Assembly: GCF_944384765.1 (NCBI RefSeq)
Contig: NZ_CALWUM010000004.1
Span: 1 to 64,000 of the forward strand
DNA length: 64,000 nucleotides
Reading direction: 5' to 3'
Source: an uncultured Agathobaculum sp.
GTDB taxonomy: Bacteria; Bacillota; Clostridia; Oscillospirales; Butyricicoccaceae
The notes under the pieces are model-generated. The model ran no database searches and was not told where the DNA came from. It worked only from the letters and a program-made list of their open reading frames with translations. The position numbers were made by a program, and so were the translations under genes. Positions 52,200 through 60,406 of the stretch are shown one piece after another. Numbering within the stretch: position 1 is the stretch's first letter; each line of letters opens with the position of its first letter.

Positions 52200-53296
52200 T
52201 TTCCTGCCTCCTTGAGAAAGTCTGCCATGATTGCAGCGAGCTGCTCGATGTCCTCGGTATAGATTTCGCCGATGTTGCCCACGCGGAAGGTGTCCGCCTC
52301 GGTCACCTTGCCCGGATAGAGCACATAGCCGCGCGCCTTGATGTAGTCATACATCTCGCGGAAGGTGAAGGTGCTGCCCGCGGGATAGAAAAAGCTCGTG
52401 ATGATCGGGCCCTGCACCGCGGGGTCAAGGTAGGGCCGGAAGCCAAGCGCCGCAAACCGCTCGGTCAGCAGGCGCTGGTTTGCCGCATAGCGCGCCGCGC
52501 GCGCCGGGATACCGCCTTCCGCGTCCAGTTCCTCCATCGCCTTGGCAAAGGCGAGCACGACATGGGTCGGCGAGGTGAAGCGCCACTTGCCGTCCTGCTC
52601 CATGGTTTTCCACTGGTCATACAGGTCCAGGCTGAGCGAACGCGCCTTGCCCGCGCTCTGCTCGAGCAGGCTGCGCCGCGCAAGGATGAAGGCAAAGCCG
52701 GGCACACCCTGGATGCACTTGTTCGCGCTCGAGATCAAAAAGTCGATGCCGTATTGCTCGACCGGAATATCCACGCCGCCAAAGCTGCTCATCGCATCGA
52801 CGATGAACGTGCGTCCTGCTTCCTTTACCACGCGGCCGACCGACTCGATGTCGTTGAGAATGCCCGAGGTGGTCTCGCTGTGCACCATCGCAACATGGGT
52901 GATCGCGGGGTCCTCGCGCAGCAGCTGTGCGACGTGCGCAGCTTCCGGACGGCGGTTGTCCGCCTGGCGGTAGAGTAGATAATTGAGACCCGCATGCTGC
53001 GCGATGTCGCCCATGCGCAGGCCGTAAGCGCCGTTGGCGCAGATGAGCAGCTTGTCCGCCGGGCCGACCACGCTGGTCAGCACGGACTCCACGCCAAAGG
53101 TGCCGCTGCCCTGCATGAGGACAGCCGTGTACGCAGGCTCGGATACATGCGCGAGCCGCAACAGACCCGCGCGGATGCGCTGGGTGATGGCCTTGTAATC
53201 GTCATCCCAGGTGCAGTGGTCAAACAGCATCTCGCGCTTGACCGTATCGGTCGTGGTCAGCGGCCCGGGGGTGAGCAGCTTGTAATTGTGGTTCAT
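52187..53296 (-). CDS. phnW: 2-aminoethylphosphonate-pyruvate transaminase
   Basis: A 369-residue fold-I aminotransferase converting 2-AEP and pyruvate to phosphonoacetaldehyde and alanine. N-terminal LLTPGPLTTTDTVK, VHSETTSGILND, AMSSFGG and the PLP lysine in SSANKCIQGVPG (K193) are characteristic. AAAAGGAG precedes the ATG. A hairpin (53329-53353) in the gap after the binding-protein gene may reduce read-through. Confidence 0.96.
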   Translation of the reverse strand: MNHNYKLLTPGPLTTTDTVKREMLFDHCTWDDDYKAITQRIRAGLLRLAHVSEPAYTAVLMQGSGTFGVESVLTSVVGPADKLLICANGAYGLRMGDIAQHAGLNYLLYRQADNRRPEAAHVAQLLREDPAITHVAMVHSETTSGILNDIESVGRVVKEAGRTFIVDAMSSFGGVDIPVEQYGIDFLISSANKCIQGVPGFAFILARRSLLEQSAGKARSLSLDLYDQWKTMEQDGKWRFTSPTHVVLAFAKAMEELDAEGGIPARAARYAANQRLLTERFAALGFRPYLDPAVQGPIITSFFYPAGSTFTFREMYDYIKARGYVLYPGKVTEADTFRVGNIGEIYTEDIEQLAAIMADFLKEAGKWAS

Positions 53297-53328
53297 GCTT
53301 TTCTACTCCTTTTAATCCATTCATACGC

Positions 53329-53353
53329 AAAGGGGCGCGTGCCGCGCCCCTTT
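53329..53353 (-). terminator. Attenuating hairpin between binding protein and phnW genes
   Basis: AAAGGGGCGCG (53329-53339) pairs with CGCGCCCCTTT (53343-53353) over a 3-nt loop. There is only a short T-run; it may set the stoichiometry between the high-demand binding protein and the enzymes. Confidence 0.55.
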
Positions 53354-53366
53354 GCGGTCGGTTGGC

Positions 53367-54359
53367 TTACTTGCAGGACTCGCTCAGCGCCTGATGCTGC
53401 TGGAGCAGGTCGACGGTCAGTTTCTCAGGGAAGGTCTTGGGATAGGCGGACTTGTTCGCCGCATCGGTCTCCTCGCCCTCGTAAAGCGCGTTGGGATAGT
53501 AGGTCTGCAGCTCGGCGCGGCCGTTCTCAATGATGCACTGCGCCATCTCCATAGCCTTGGGGTTGGTGTTTTCGCCCTTGTCAAGCACGGAGACCGACTC
53601 GGTCAGCGAGAAGTTGCCCTCGGTCGGGTCGACATAGTCGATCGGCAGGCCGTCCGCCTTGTCGGCCACCGCCTGCTGGCGCAGGCCGAAGCCCACAGCA
53701 ACCTCGCCCGCGCGGCACTTCTTGAGCGGGCCCGAACCGGAGGACTCGATGTGGTCGCCCGCATTGGCGTAGATGTCGGTCAGCACGTCCTTGGCGCCGT
53801 CCTCGCCGTAGGCGTCAATCAGCGCCTGAATGAGCAGCCATGCGGTCGAGGAGGACTGGATATCGGTCACCGACACCATGTCCTTGTAGACCGGGTTTGC
53901 CAGATCCTTGATGCAGGTGGGCATGGGCAGGTTGTTTTCCGCCAGCACCTCGGTGTTGACGATGATCGCGCCCTCCTGGCTGGTGATCGGCGCGCAGTAA
54001 TCCGGGAACTGATCAATCGTGTTGACCTCGAAGGTCAACGGCAGGAACATATTGTTCTGCTCCTGGGCGCTCTCGGTGTAGAAGGTGGACATGGTGACAA
54101 GGTCAGCCTCAAGGTTCGTACCCTCGGCGAGCAGCTTGCCGCCCAGCTCGGAAGTGCCGAAGATCTGGAAGCTGTACTGGCCCTCATAGCCGTTCGCGTC
54201 GAGCGCGTTTTTCATCGCGGTGACCGCCTCGTCGTCCGCGTTGGAGTAGATAATCACCTGAGCGTCCTCGCCCGCGCCGGCCGAGGAACAGCCGGTGACC
54301 GAGGCGCAGCCGCCGACAGCGATCACGCCGGCGAGCATCATAGCAGCAATACGTTTCAT
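53367..54359 (-). CDS. 2-AEP-type ABC transporter substrate-binding lipoprotein, in frame with the permease
   Basis: A 330-residue solute-binding lipoprotein: lipobox Cys at C18 (AVGGC) or C24 (SVTGC), then a class II periplasmic-binding fold of the Fe3+/phosphonate group (VIIYSNADDEAVTAMKN, DLVTMSTFYTESAQEQ). Context with phnW/phnX points to 2-aminoethylphosphonate. The ATG at 54359 has AAAGGAAA about 11 nt upstream, so it can be translated alone, yet no stop separates it from the permease frame. Confidence 0.88.
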   Translation of the reverse strand: MKRIAAMMLAGVIAVGGCASVTGCSSAGAGEDAQVIIYSNADDEAVTAMKNALDANGYEGQYSFQIFGTSELGGKLLAEGTNLEADLVTMSTFYTESAQEQNNMFLPLTFEVNTIDQFPDYCAPITSQEGAIIVNTEVLAENNLPMPTCIKDLANPVYKDMVSVTDIQSSSTAWLLIQALIDAYGEDGAKDVLTDIYANAGDHIESSGSGPLKKCRAGEVAVGFGLRQQAVADKADGLPIDYVDPTEGNFSLTESVSVLDKGENTNPKAMEMAQCIIENGRAELQTYYPNALYEGEETDAANKSAYPKTFPEKLTVDLLQQHQALSESCK

Positions 54360-56006
54360 GGGTTTGAGTTTCCTTTCTTTTTTGTTATTTTTTACGGTTT
54401 TGCGGTGCGCCAGGGCGGAGAATACCGCACGGGCGACCAGGTTGGTGAGCAGGATCAGCAGGCTGAGCACGAACACCTCGTTGAACTTGTTGACATACTG
54501 CAGCTGCTTGATCTTGGTGGTGATGACCATGGTGCGCGCGCCGGCAATGAAGATCAGCGCGGAGACCGTGACCATCGCATTGATGAAGTAATAGCTGAAC
54601 ACCTCGAGCAGGCTGGAAGCCGCGTTGGGCGTTACCACGCGCCGGATGGTCTTGAGCCAGCTGTCGCCCATCAGGCGGGCAGTGGTCTCCCAGCCCGCAT
54701 TCATCTTGGACAGCGCGTTTTTCATCATCAGATAAGGGGTGGAGAAAAAGTGGATGATGTTGCACACGATCATCAGCGTGAAGGTGTTCTGCAAACTCGT
54801 GCCCGAGAAGCTGAACAGGAACGCCAGGCCGAGCACCATGCCCGGAATCGTATTGGTGATGAGCGCGATGCCCTCGATGATCTGCTTGCACCAGCGGTGC
54901 ACGGTCGAGCGCGCGGTGACAAGCGCCGCGCCATAGGCGATGATCGTACCAAACAGCGCGGTCATCAGCGCGACGAACAGCGAGTTTTTATAGACCGTGA
55001 ACAGTTCGCTGTCCTGCAGCACGGCGAGCACATGCTCGGTGGTGAAGCGGGTGCGGTAGGGCCACTCATCCACCATCGGCACGACGAAGATGACTGCAAA
55101 AATCGCCAGGATCGCAACTGAGAGCGCCACACCCGCGATGCCCCAGCCCGTGTCGCGCGCCCGGTTCGGGCGCAGATCGGCCGCGGAGATGCGGTTATAA
55201 CGGATATTGAACCGCTCGAGGAACTGCAGCAGCGCAATGCTCAGGATGCTGGGCAGCAGCATCACCATTGCGACCACCGCGCCCTTGTTGAAATCGGGCA
55301 CCGCGCCGAGCATCTGGTTATAGAGCACGGTCGCGATCACCTCATACTGGCCACCTACCGACGCCGGAATACCAAAATCAGTAAAGCAAAGGAAGAAGGA
55401 CTGCAGGAACGCGCCCGCGAGCGTACCGAGCAGCGGCCGCAGCACGGCGATCCGGAAGGTGGCCAGCGGGCTGTCGCCCATCAGCTTGGAAACCGTGATG
55501 GTCTTTTTGTCGATAAAACCCATCGTATTGTGGATAAGCAGGAAAGCGACCGGGACTGTGTAGATCACATAGCCGAGCAGCAGGCCCTGGAAGCCGTAGA
55601 TGTCAAACAGCTGAAAGCCGAGCAGCCGTGTGATCAGGCCCTGCTTGCCAAAAGAATAGATGATGGCAAAGCCATAGGTGATAGTCGGCAGGAACATCGG
55701 CAGGGTTGCAACGCCCTGCAGCACACGCTTGAAGCCCGCGGGCAGGCCGGTGTAGTGGATCGCGTAGGCAAGCGCGAAGGCGATCACGGTCGCCAGGCAC
55801 GCCGCTGCGCCGGACACCACAAAGCTGTTGCACAGTGCCTGACCAAAGCCCTTTTGCGCGAGCACCTCGGTGTAAAACGCGGTGGTGAACCCGCCCTCCC
55901 AGAAGGACTTGATCAGCAGCCGCACCGCCGGGATGAGCAGAAAGGCGGTGAAAACAACCGTCACAGCGATGAAAATCGCTTTAACCTCTGTGTTTTTTCT
56001 CTGCAT
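54360..56006 (-). CDS. 2-AEP-type ABC permease (two tandem membrane domains), no stop before the binding protein
   Basis: About 549 residues: two consecutive six-helix BPD_transp_1 domains, as in FbpB/PhnV-type fused permeases, each with the EAA-type loop (KLMGDSPLATFRIAVLRPLL and RLMGDSWLKTIRRVVTPNA). It should end near HRKTVK, but the frame runs on through NNKKERKLKP into the binding protein start. One additional A in the AAAAAA run near 54385-54390 would create TAA there. Start at the ATG at 56006, 4 nt after the ATPase stop. Confidence 0.88.
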
Positions 56007-56010
56007 CGTT

Positions 56011-56772
56011 TCACACCGCCGCTGCCTGCGGGCCGCCGAACAGCGCATAGATGTTGTTGCGCTTGATCTCGAGCTGGCTCAGAATGAATTTCTTGACGAA
56101 CTCGTTTTCCGGGCGGTGGACAATCTCCTCCGGCCGCGCGTACTGCGAGATGCAGCCGTTTTCAATAATCAGCACGCGGTCGGACAGGGTCAGCGCCTCC
56201 TCGGGGTCGTGGGTGACGATGAGCGTGGTCAGGTGGAATTCCTTGGCGATCGTCTGGATGCGCTCTTTGATAGATTCCTTGATCACGCCGTCGAGCGCGG
56301 AGAGCGGCTCATCGAGCAGCAGGATGCGCGGCTTCATCACCAGCGTGCGCGCCAGCGCAACGCGCTGCTTCTGGCCGCCGGAAAGCTGGTCGATGCGCTT
56401 GTTTAAGTGGTCGCCCAACCCCAGCAGCGCGATCATGTCCTGTACTTCTGCCTCGGTGGAGATGCCCGGCTTGTTGCGCAGGCCGTAGGTGATGTTCTGC
56501 CGCACGTTCAGATTGGGGAACAGTGCGTAATCCTGGAATACGATATTAAAGCCGCGCTTCTCCATCGGGGTGTGGGTGAGGTCCTCGCCGTTATAAAGGA
56601 TCTGGCCTGCATCCGCGTCCAGGATGCCGAGGATGATGTTCAGTAACGTGGTTTTGCCGCAGCCCGAAGGACCGAGGATGGAAACGATTTCGCCGTCCTC
56701 CACCCGGATGGAAATGTCCTTCAGCACGGGTACGCCGTCAAACGATTTGCCGATCTGTTTCAGTTCAAGCAT
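56011..56772 (-). CDS. 2-AEP-type ABC transporter ATPase
   Basis: A 253-residue ATP-binding subunit. Walker A GPSGCGKTT (34-42), Q-loop FQDYALFP, signature LSGGQ (130-134), Walker B LLLDEP (151-156), H-loop VTHDPEEA. It is closest in type to iron(III)/phosphonate/polyamine importers. First gene of the uptake-catabolism operon: ATPase - permease - binding protein - phnW - phnX. Confidence 0.92.
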   Translation of the reverse strand: MLELKQIGKSFDGVPVLKDISIRVEDGEIVSILGPSGCGKTTLLNIILGILDADAGQILYNGEDLTHTPMEKRGFNIVFQDYALFPNLNVRQNITYGLRNKPGISTEAEVQDMIALLGLGDHLNKRIDQLSGGQKQRVALARTLVMKPRILLLDEPLSALDGVIKESIKERIQTIAKEFHLTTLIVTHDPEEALTLSDRVLIIENGCISQYARPEEIVHRPENEFVKKFILSQLEIKRNNIYALFGGPQAAAV

Positions 56773-56834
56773 TCTTGTCTTCAGCCTTTCCTAGTATCTT
56801 GTCGGTTTTCATGTCTCTCGCATTTTGCACGGCC

Positions 56835-56887
56835 ATTATAGCAAGCGGCCGCGCGCGGTTTCCATCACAAAACGAAAAAGGTTTTGT
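56835..56887 (-). promoter_or_regulatory. phn operon promoter with upstream palindrome
   Basis: Extended -10 TGCTATAAT (minus strand, TATAAT at 56835-56840) without a good -35. The inverted repeat ACAAAAC-N7-GTTTTGT (56867-56887) lies upstream of it, a position suited to an activator such as the neighbouring RpiR protein (inference). Confidence 0.55.
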
Positions 56888-56906
56888 AAATGTTTGAACA
56901 ACCAAA

Positions 56907-56949
56907 AACAGGCTGTATTTTGTAGTTTTACTACAAAATACAGCCTGTT
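56907..56949 (-). terminator. Intrinsic terminator after the RpiR gene
   Basis: A 19-bp perfect stem (56907-56925 with 56931-56949), followed on the minus strand by TTTTTGG. It separates the regulator from the phn operon. Confidence 0.92.
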
Positions 56950-56969
56950 CCGTTTGCTTTTTCGCGTTT

Positions 56970-57830
56970 CTACGGGGTATACGCCTTGTCGCAGATGATC
57001 TGGCTCGAGCGGTCGAGCACAGCGGCATAGCGGTCGTAATCGCTCAGGATCACGCCCCAGTACAGCATATCCACGATCGCGATCTGCGCGGTGCGGGAAA
57101 AGATCGCGTCGCCGTAGAGCAGTTGCTCGTTAGACGAGCACAGCAGCAGGTCGGCATAGCGCGCAATGCGCGAGTCGCGGAAATTGGTCAGCACAATGGT
57201 GTGCGCACCGCTTTCGCGCGCGGTCTCCATCACGTCCACCGTGTCGCGCGACGAGCCGGAATAGGAGATACCGAGCGCGACGTCCTGCCCGGTCAGGCTG
57301 CCGGCGACGATCTTCTGCAAATAGCAGTCCTCATAAAACACACACGGCAGGCCGAGGTAGAGCAGCTTGGTACACAGGTCGCGGCAGGTGACAATCGAAT
57401 TTTCCACGCCGAAAACCGCGATTTTTCCCGCACTGCGCAGCAGTTCGACGCACTGCTCGATCATTTCACCCGAAATGTATTTGAGCATGCTCTCCAGGCT
57501 GCGGATGGTCGTGGACACGATGTGCGCGGGCACCGAGGCGACCGTCTCGTCCGCGCCCAGGTCGTAGCCATACATCGCGTGCTTGCCGCGGCGCGCCTGC
57601 TCGCCGACAAGCGCGAGCTGAAACGCGCGGAAACCGGAAAAGCCCAGCGCCCGCGCCAGGCGGATCACGGTCGGCTGGCTGACACCCGCCTGCTCGGCGG
57701 TCTGCGCCAGGGTCAGCTGGCTGGCCTCGGCCGGGTGGGCCAGAATAAAGTCCGCTGCTTTGCGCTCGCTCGGCCGCAGATTGGCGTAGCGGCTCTCCAG
57801 TAGCAGATGCAGGGAGATCGAATCAGGCAT
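56970..57830 (-). CDS. MurR/RpiR-family transcriptional regulator
   Basis: A 286-residue regulator: N-terminal HTH_6 (LTLAQTAEQAGVSQPTVIRL, residues about 39-58) and a C-terminal SIS domain (about 125-255; GISYSGSSRDTVDVM) that normally binds phosphosugars. ATG at 57830 behind AAGGGG. It is transcribed toward the phn operon and ends at a terminator. RpiR proteins sensing a phosphonate intermediate would be unusual; regulators of 2-AEP loci are more often GntR or LysR. Confidence 0.9.
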   Translation of the reverse strand: MPDSISLHLLLESRYANLRPSERKAADFILAHPAEASQLTLAQTAEQAGVSQPTVIRLARALGFSGFRAFQLALVGEQARRGKHAMYGYDLGADETVASVPAHIVSTTIRSLESMLKYISGEMIEQCVELLRSAGKIAVFGVENSIVTCRDLCTKLLYLGLPCVFYEDCYLQKIVAGSLTGQDVALGISYSGSSRDTVDVMETARESGAHTIVLTNFRDSRIARYADLLLCSSNEQLLYGDAIFSRTAQIAIVDMLYWGVILSDYDRYAAVLDRSSQIICDKAYTP

Positions 57831-57869
57831 AATAACCCCTTCCTTGTAGAAAATCAAAACGTTACCCTC

Positions 57870-57898
57870 AGTTTATCGGGAAAGCCCCATGGGTGCAA
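57870..57898 (-). promoter_or_regulatory. RpiR gene promoter
   Basis: Minus strand: TTGCAC (57893-57898), 17 nt, TAAACT (57870-57875). Confidence 0.55.
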
Positions 57899-57998
57899 AG
57901 CAAAACTACATCAAATACAGGTTAAATCCACATCAAGCGAAAACCACAGCCGGGATACCGATCCGTATCCCGTTTTCTGCACTTGCTTTCTTTATGGT

Positions 57999-58111
57999 AT
58001 AGTGCATAAAAACATATGCTTTAATTTTAGCACTATGTACAACATTCACCTTGATTTTTAGGTTATATTTAACAAAAATCGCATTGACTTTTTATGCCAA
58101 ATCACTATAAT
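57999..58111 (+). promoter_or_regulatory. Promoter of the 45-residue gene, with upstream inverted repeat
   Basis: TTGACT (58084-58089), 16 nt, TATAAT (58106-58111). Upstream, ATAGTGC (57999-58005) and GCACTAT (58030-58036) form an inverted repeat. The leader then contains a TCAGGCG/CGCCTGA hairpin (about 58120-58142). Confidence 0.7.
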
Positions 58112-58183
58112 AGTATCAGTCAGGCGAGAGACCGCCTGATACCTCTCAAAACGAAACAATCATACGAATGGAGGCAATCCCAA

Positions 58184-58321
58184 ATGAAGAACAAGTATTC
58201 TTACACGGAGCGTCTGGGTGCGCTGCTTTACAGCATGAACCGTATGAACACATATATGGGTCGTGTTACCGAAGCAGACCGCGACTGCATCGAGGTGCTG
58301 CGTGGCATGCAGCAGCACTAA
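58184..58321 (+). CDS. Solitary 45-residue protein of unknown function
   Basis: MKNKYSYTERLGALLYSMNR at the N terminus, ending RGMQQH. It is soluble, probably helical, Met- and Tyr-rich, with one Cys; no family is recognised. A near-consensus promoter, a leader hairpin, GGAGG 9 nt before the ATG and a strong terminator surround it, so it is a real monocistronic gene. An in-frame ATG at 58094 lies upstream of the transcription start and is excluded. Confidence 0.72.
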   Translation: MKNKYSYTERLGALLYSMNRMNTYMGRVTEADRDCIEVLRGMQQH

Positions 58322-58350
58322 GCCGCAGGACAACAAGTTCAGACACAAAA

Positions 58351-58383
58351 GCGCAGGGCGCCGGACAATCCGGCACCCTGCGC
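58351..58383. terminator. Terminator between the 45-residue gene and the OYE gene
   Basis: GCGCAGGGCGCCGGA (58351-58365) pairs with TCCGGCACCCTGCGC (58369-58383), with one mismatch, between convergent genes. Confidence 0.88.
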
Positions 58384-58384
58384 T

Positions 58385-59476
58385 TTATGTTTCATCCTGT
58401 CGGGCCAGCCTGCGTTTGTGGTCCAGCAGCATACGCCCCGGGCAAGTGTCCGGTGCGGTTTTCCACCGGCACACCGAGCAGTTCAGGCAATGCCCGGGGG
58501 CGCGTCCGGCTTTGACGTCATTTCCCCACTGGTAATTGACCAGCGAGCCGCGGCCGATCACCGCCATCGCTGCGCCGGTATCCGCGAGCACGGCCTCGGC
58601 CTGCGCTCCGTTGCTGATCTGGTGAACCGCAAACACCGGCAGACTGACCGCCTCCCGGATGCGCTTTGCGCCGTAAACCGAAGCGGTGAACGGATAGTCG
58701 ACTGGCCGTTCAATCTGCGCCACCCAGTCACAGCCGAGAAATACATCAAGAAAATCCACGCCCCAGGCTTCCAGCTGCTTTGCGTTGCGGATACCGGCCG
58801 CGATATCCGGCTCGAACGCGCCCATGCGCACGCCCAGCACAAACCCTTGCGGCGTCACCGCGCGGATGCCCTGTATGATGCGCTGCAAAACCGGCAGCCC
58901 ATCCGCGCGGAACGCGTCCGTCCGGCGGTTGACCGCCGGGTTCATGCATTCGCTGAGCAGATACCCGTGGCTCGCGTGCAGTTCGACACCGTCATACCCC
59001 GCCCGCACGGCGCGCTGCGCCGCGTCGATGAACTGCCGCTCGATTGCGCGAAGCTCGTCCGCGGTCAGTGCACGGCTTTCGCGCACCCCGCTTGCACCGG
59101 CCGGCGTCCCGCTCGGACTGACGCGGTATGCCGGTTTTGCGCCCATCGCCCCGGCATGGCTGAGCTGCACGATGGCCGGCATACCGGCGTTGTGCAGGAT
59201 TGCCGCAATGCGGCGCAGCCCGTCGTTCTGCTCGTCCGCCCAGATGCCGAGCTGGTCGAGCGTCAGCCGTCCCGCCGGGCTGACCGCGGTCGCCTCCTGG
59301 ATCACCAGCCCCGCGCCGCCCGCGGCCAGCGCGCGGTAATGCGCCAAATGCTTTTTGGTCACACAGCCACTCTCGTCGCCCCAGGTGTAAACGACCAGCG
59401 GCGGCACGCAGATGCGGTTTGAAATCGGGAAGCCGCACAGCTTCCACGGTGTAAACAGTCTGGTCAGTTGCGGCAT
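58385..59476 (-). CDS. NADH:flavin oxidoreductase, Old Yellow Enzyme family
   Basis: A 363-residue FMN TIM-barrel reductase. N-terminal TPWKLCGFPISNRICVPPLV, substrate His in LHASHGYLLSECMNP, and flavin-binding VIGRGSLVNY near the end. It has a C-terminal Cys group (HCLNCSVCRW...C) like the Fe-S site of larger 2,4-dienoyl-CoA-reductase-type enzymes, but the NAD(P)/FAD domain of those enzymes is absent. The substrate is unknown. Monocistronic. Confidence 0.88.
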   Translation of the reverse strand: MPQLTRLFTPWKLCGFPISNRICVPPLVVYTWGDESGCVTKKHLAHYRALAAGGAGLVIQEATAVSPAGRLTLDQLGIWADEQNDGLRRIAAILHNAGMPAIVQLSHAGAMGAKPAYRVSPSGTPAGASGVRESRALTADELRAIERQFIDAAQRAVRAGYDGVELHASHGYLLSECMNPAVNRRTDAFRADGLPVLQRIIQGIRAVTPQGFVLGVRMGAFEPDIAAGIRNAKQLEAWGVDFLDVFLGCDWVAQIERPVDYPFTASVYGAKRIREAVSLPVFAVHQISNGAQAEAVLADTGAAMAVIGRGSLVNYQWGNDVKAGRAPGHCLNCSVCRWKTAPDTCPGRMLLDHKRRLARQDET

Positions 59477-59712
59477 ATTCCGTCCCCTTCTCGTGCGTTT
59501 TTGCGCCGCGCGGCAGGCGCAGCGCAGTTTTTCCCATTATACTCGCAATCACCGCCATATGCAAATGCGGTGCCCGCGCCTATGTCGGGGAGGACGGCCG
59601 CTGTGCCGGATTGACAGCAGCGGCTTTGCGGACTATGATGATAACAGACGGCAGGCGGAGCGTCCGCCCGCCGTCCGGACACCCATCGCACAGCAGAAAG
59701 GAAGATCCCATC
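59477..59712. other. Divergent gap between OYE and PNPOx-like genes
   Basis: About 235 bp that must hold both promoters. No clear boxes; one TATTATACTC-like stretch near 59535. No repeats or RNA elements seen. Confidence 0.35.
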
Positions 59713-60108
59713 ATGCATGAAGTATACGAGTTTTTGAAGGAATGTGGCGTGTATTATCTGGCAACGGTCGAGGGCGACCAGCCCCGTGTGCGTCCGTTCG
59801 GCACGGTGGACGTGTTTGAGGGCAAGCTGTATATACAGACCGGCAAGCGCAAGGCCGTAGCCGACCAGCTGAAGGCCAACAGCAAAATTGAGATCAGCGG
59901 CATGGCGCCAAACGGCAAGTGGATCCGTCTGCAGGCGGAGGCGGTGCTGGATGACAACATCGAGGCGCAGAAGCATATGTTGGACGGCTATCCGACCCTG
60001 CAAAGCCAGTATCAGCCGGGCGACGGCAACACCGAAGTCTATTACCTGAAAAACGCCACCGCGCAGATTTGCTCGTTCACCGAACCTACGGTCACCTATC
60101 AGTTCTAA
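59713..60108 (+). CDS. Pyridoxamine 5'-phosphate oxidase-like flavin protein
   Basis: A 131-residue split-barrel flavoprotein (MHEVYEFLKECGVYYLATVE; RVRPFG; IQTGKRKAVADQLKAN). Such short proteins bind FMN or F420-like cofactors and are usually not true PdxH; the function is unknown. GAAAGGAAG precedes the ATG. Frames further upstream lack ribosome sites. A terminator follows. Confidence 0.85.
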   Translation: MHEVYEFLKECGVYYLATVEGDQPRVRPFGTVDVFEGKLYIQTGKRKAVADQLKANSKIEISGMAPNGKWIRLQAEAVLDDNIEAQKHMLDGYPTLQSQYQPGDGNTEVYYLKNATAQICSFTEPTVTYQF

Positions 60109-60121
60109 TTGCGTAATCGCG

Positions 60122-60157
60122 CAAAAGCAGCCGCAGAAATCATTCTGCGGCTGTTTT
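60122..60157 (+). terminator. Intrinsic terminator after the PNPOx-like gene
   Basis: CAGCCGCAGAA (60128-60138) pairs with TTCTGCGGCTG (60143-60153), followed by TTTT. Confidence 0.9.
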
Positions 60158-60287
60158 CACCAGTGCAGCGTTGCCTGTCCTTTGTCAGGGCGCATTGGTT
60201 TTCGAACTTTCCTGTTAAACCGGCGTGTCTGGTGCCCCAGCTGAAATTGTCACTCCGCGGCATTCTGTCCGGTTTCGCGCACAGCCC

Positions 60288-60316
60288 TTGTATTTTCCCC
60301 GCACCTCTGGTATACT
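60288..60316 (+). promoter_or_regulatory. MATE gene promoter
   Basis: TTGTAT (60288-60293), 17 nt, TATACT (60311-60316). Confidence 0.7.
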
Positions 60317-60322
60317 GAATTT

Positions 60323-60390
60323 GCATCGTACAGAACGGGTGAGCACCTACCGTATGCAAGAAGGCTATTCTTGCATACGGCATTTTGTTT
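60323..60390 (+). promoter_or_regulatory. Riboswitch-like attenuator, candidate guanidine-IV (mepA motif)
   Basis: The short leader contains ACGGGTGAGCACCTACCGT (about 60333-60353), a compact hairpin, followed by a terminator, CGTATGCAAGAA (60351-60362) with TTCTTGCATACG (60368-60379), then TTTTGTTTT. The aptamer-like stem uses CCGTATG, which is also the 5' arm of the terminator, so the two are mutually exclusive. The small size, terminator design and MATE gene match the known guanidine-IV class in Clostridia. The identification rests on context, not an alignment. Confidence 0.6.
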
Positions 60391-60406
60391 TCAGGGGGAA
60401 AACGAC

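Noticed and set aside
58094..58183. Upstream ATG extending the 45-residue protein
   Set aside because: It precedes the -10 box at 58106-58111 and so is not in the transcript.
60371..60406. Upstream ATG extending the MATE protein by 12 residues
   Set aside because: This start lies inside the terminator hairpin and has no ribosome site; the ATG at 60407 follows GGGGG.
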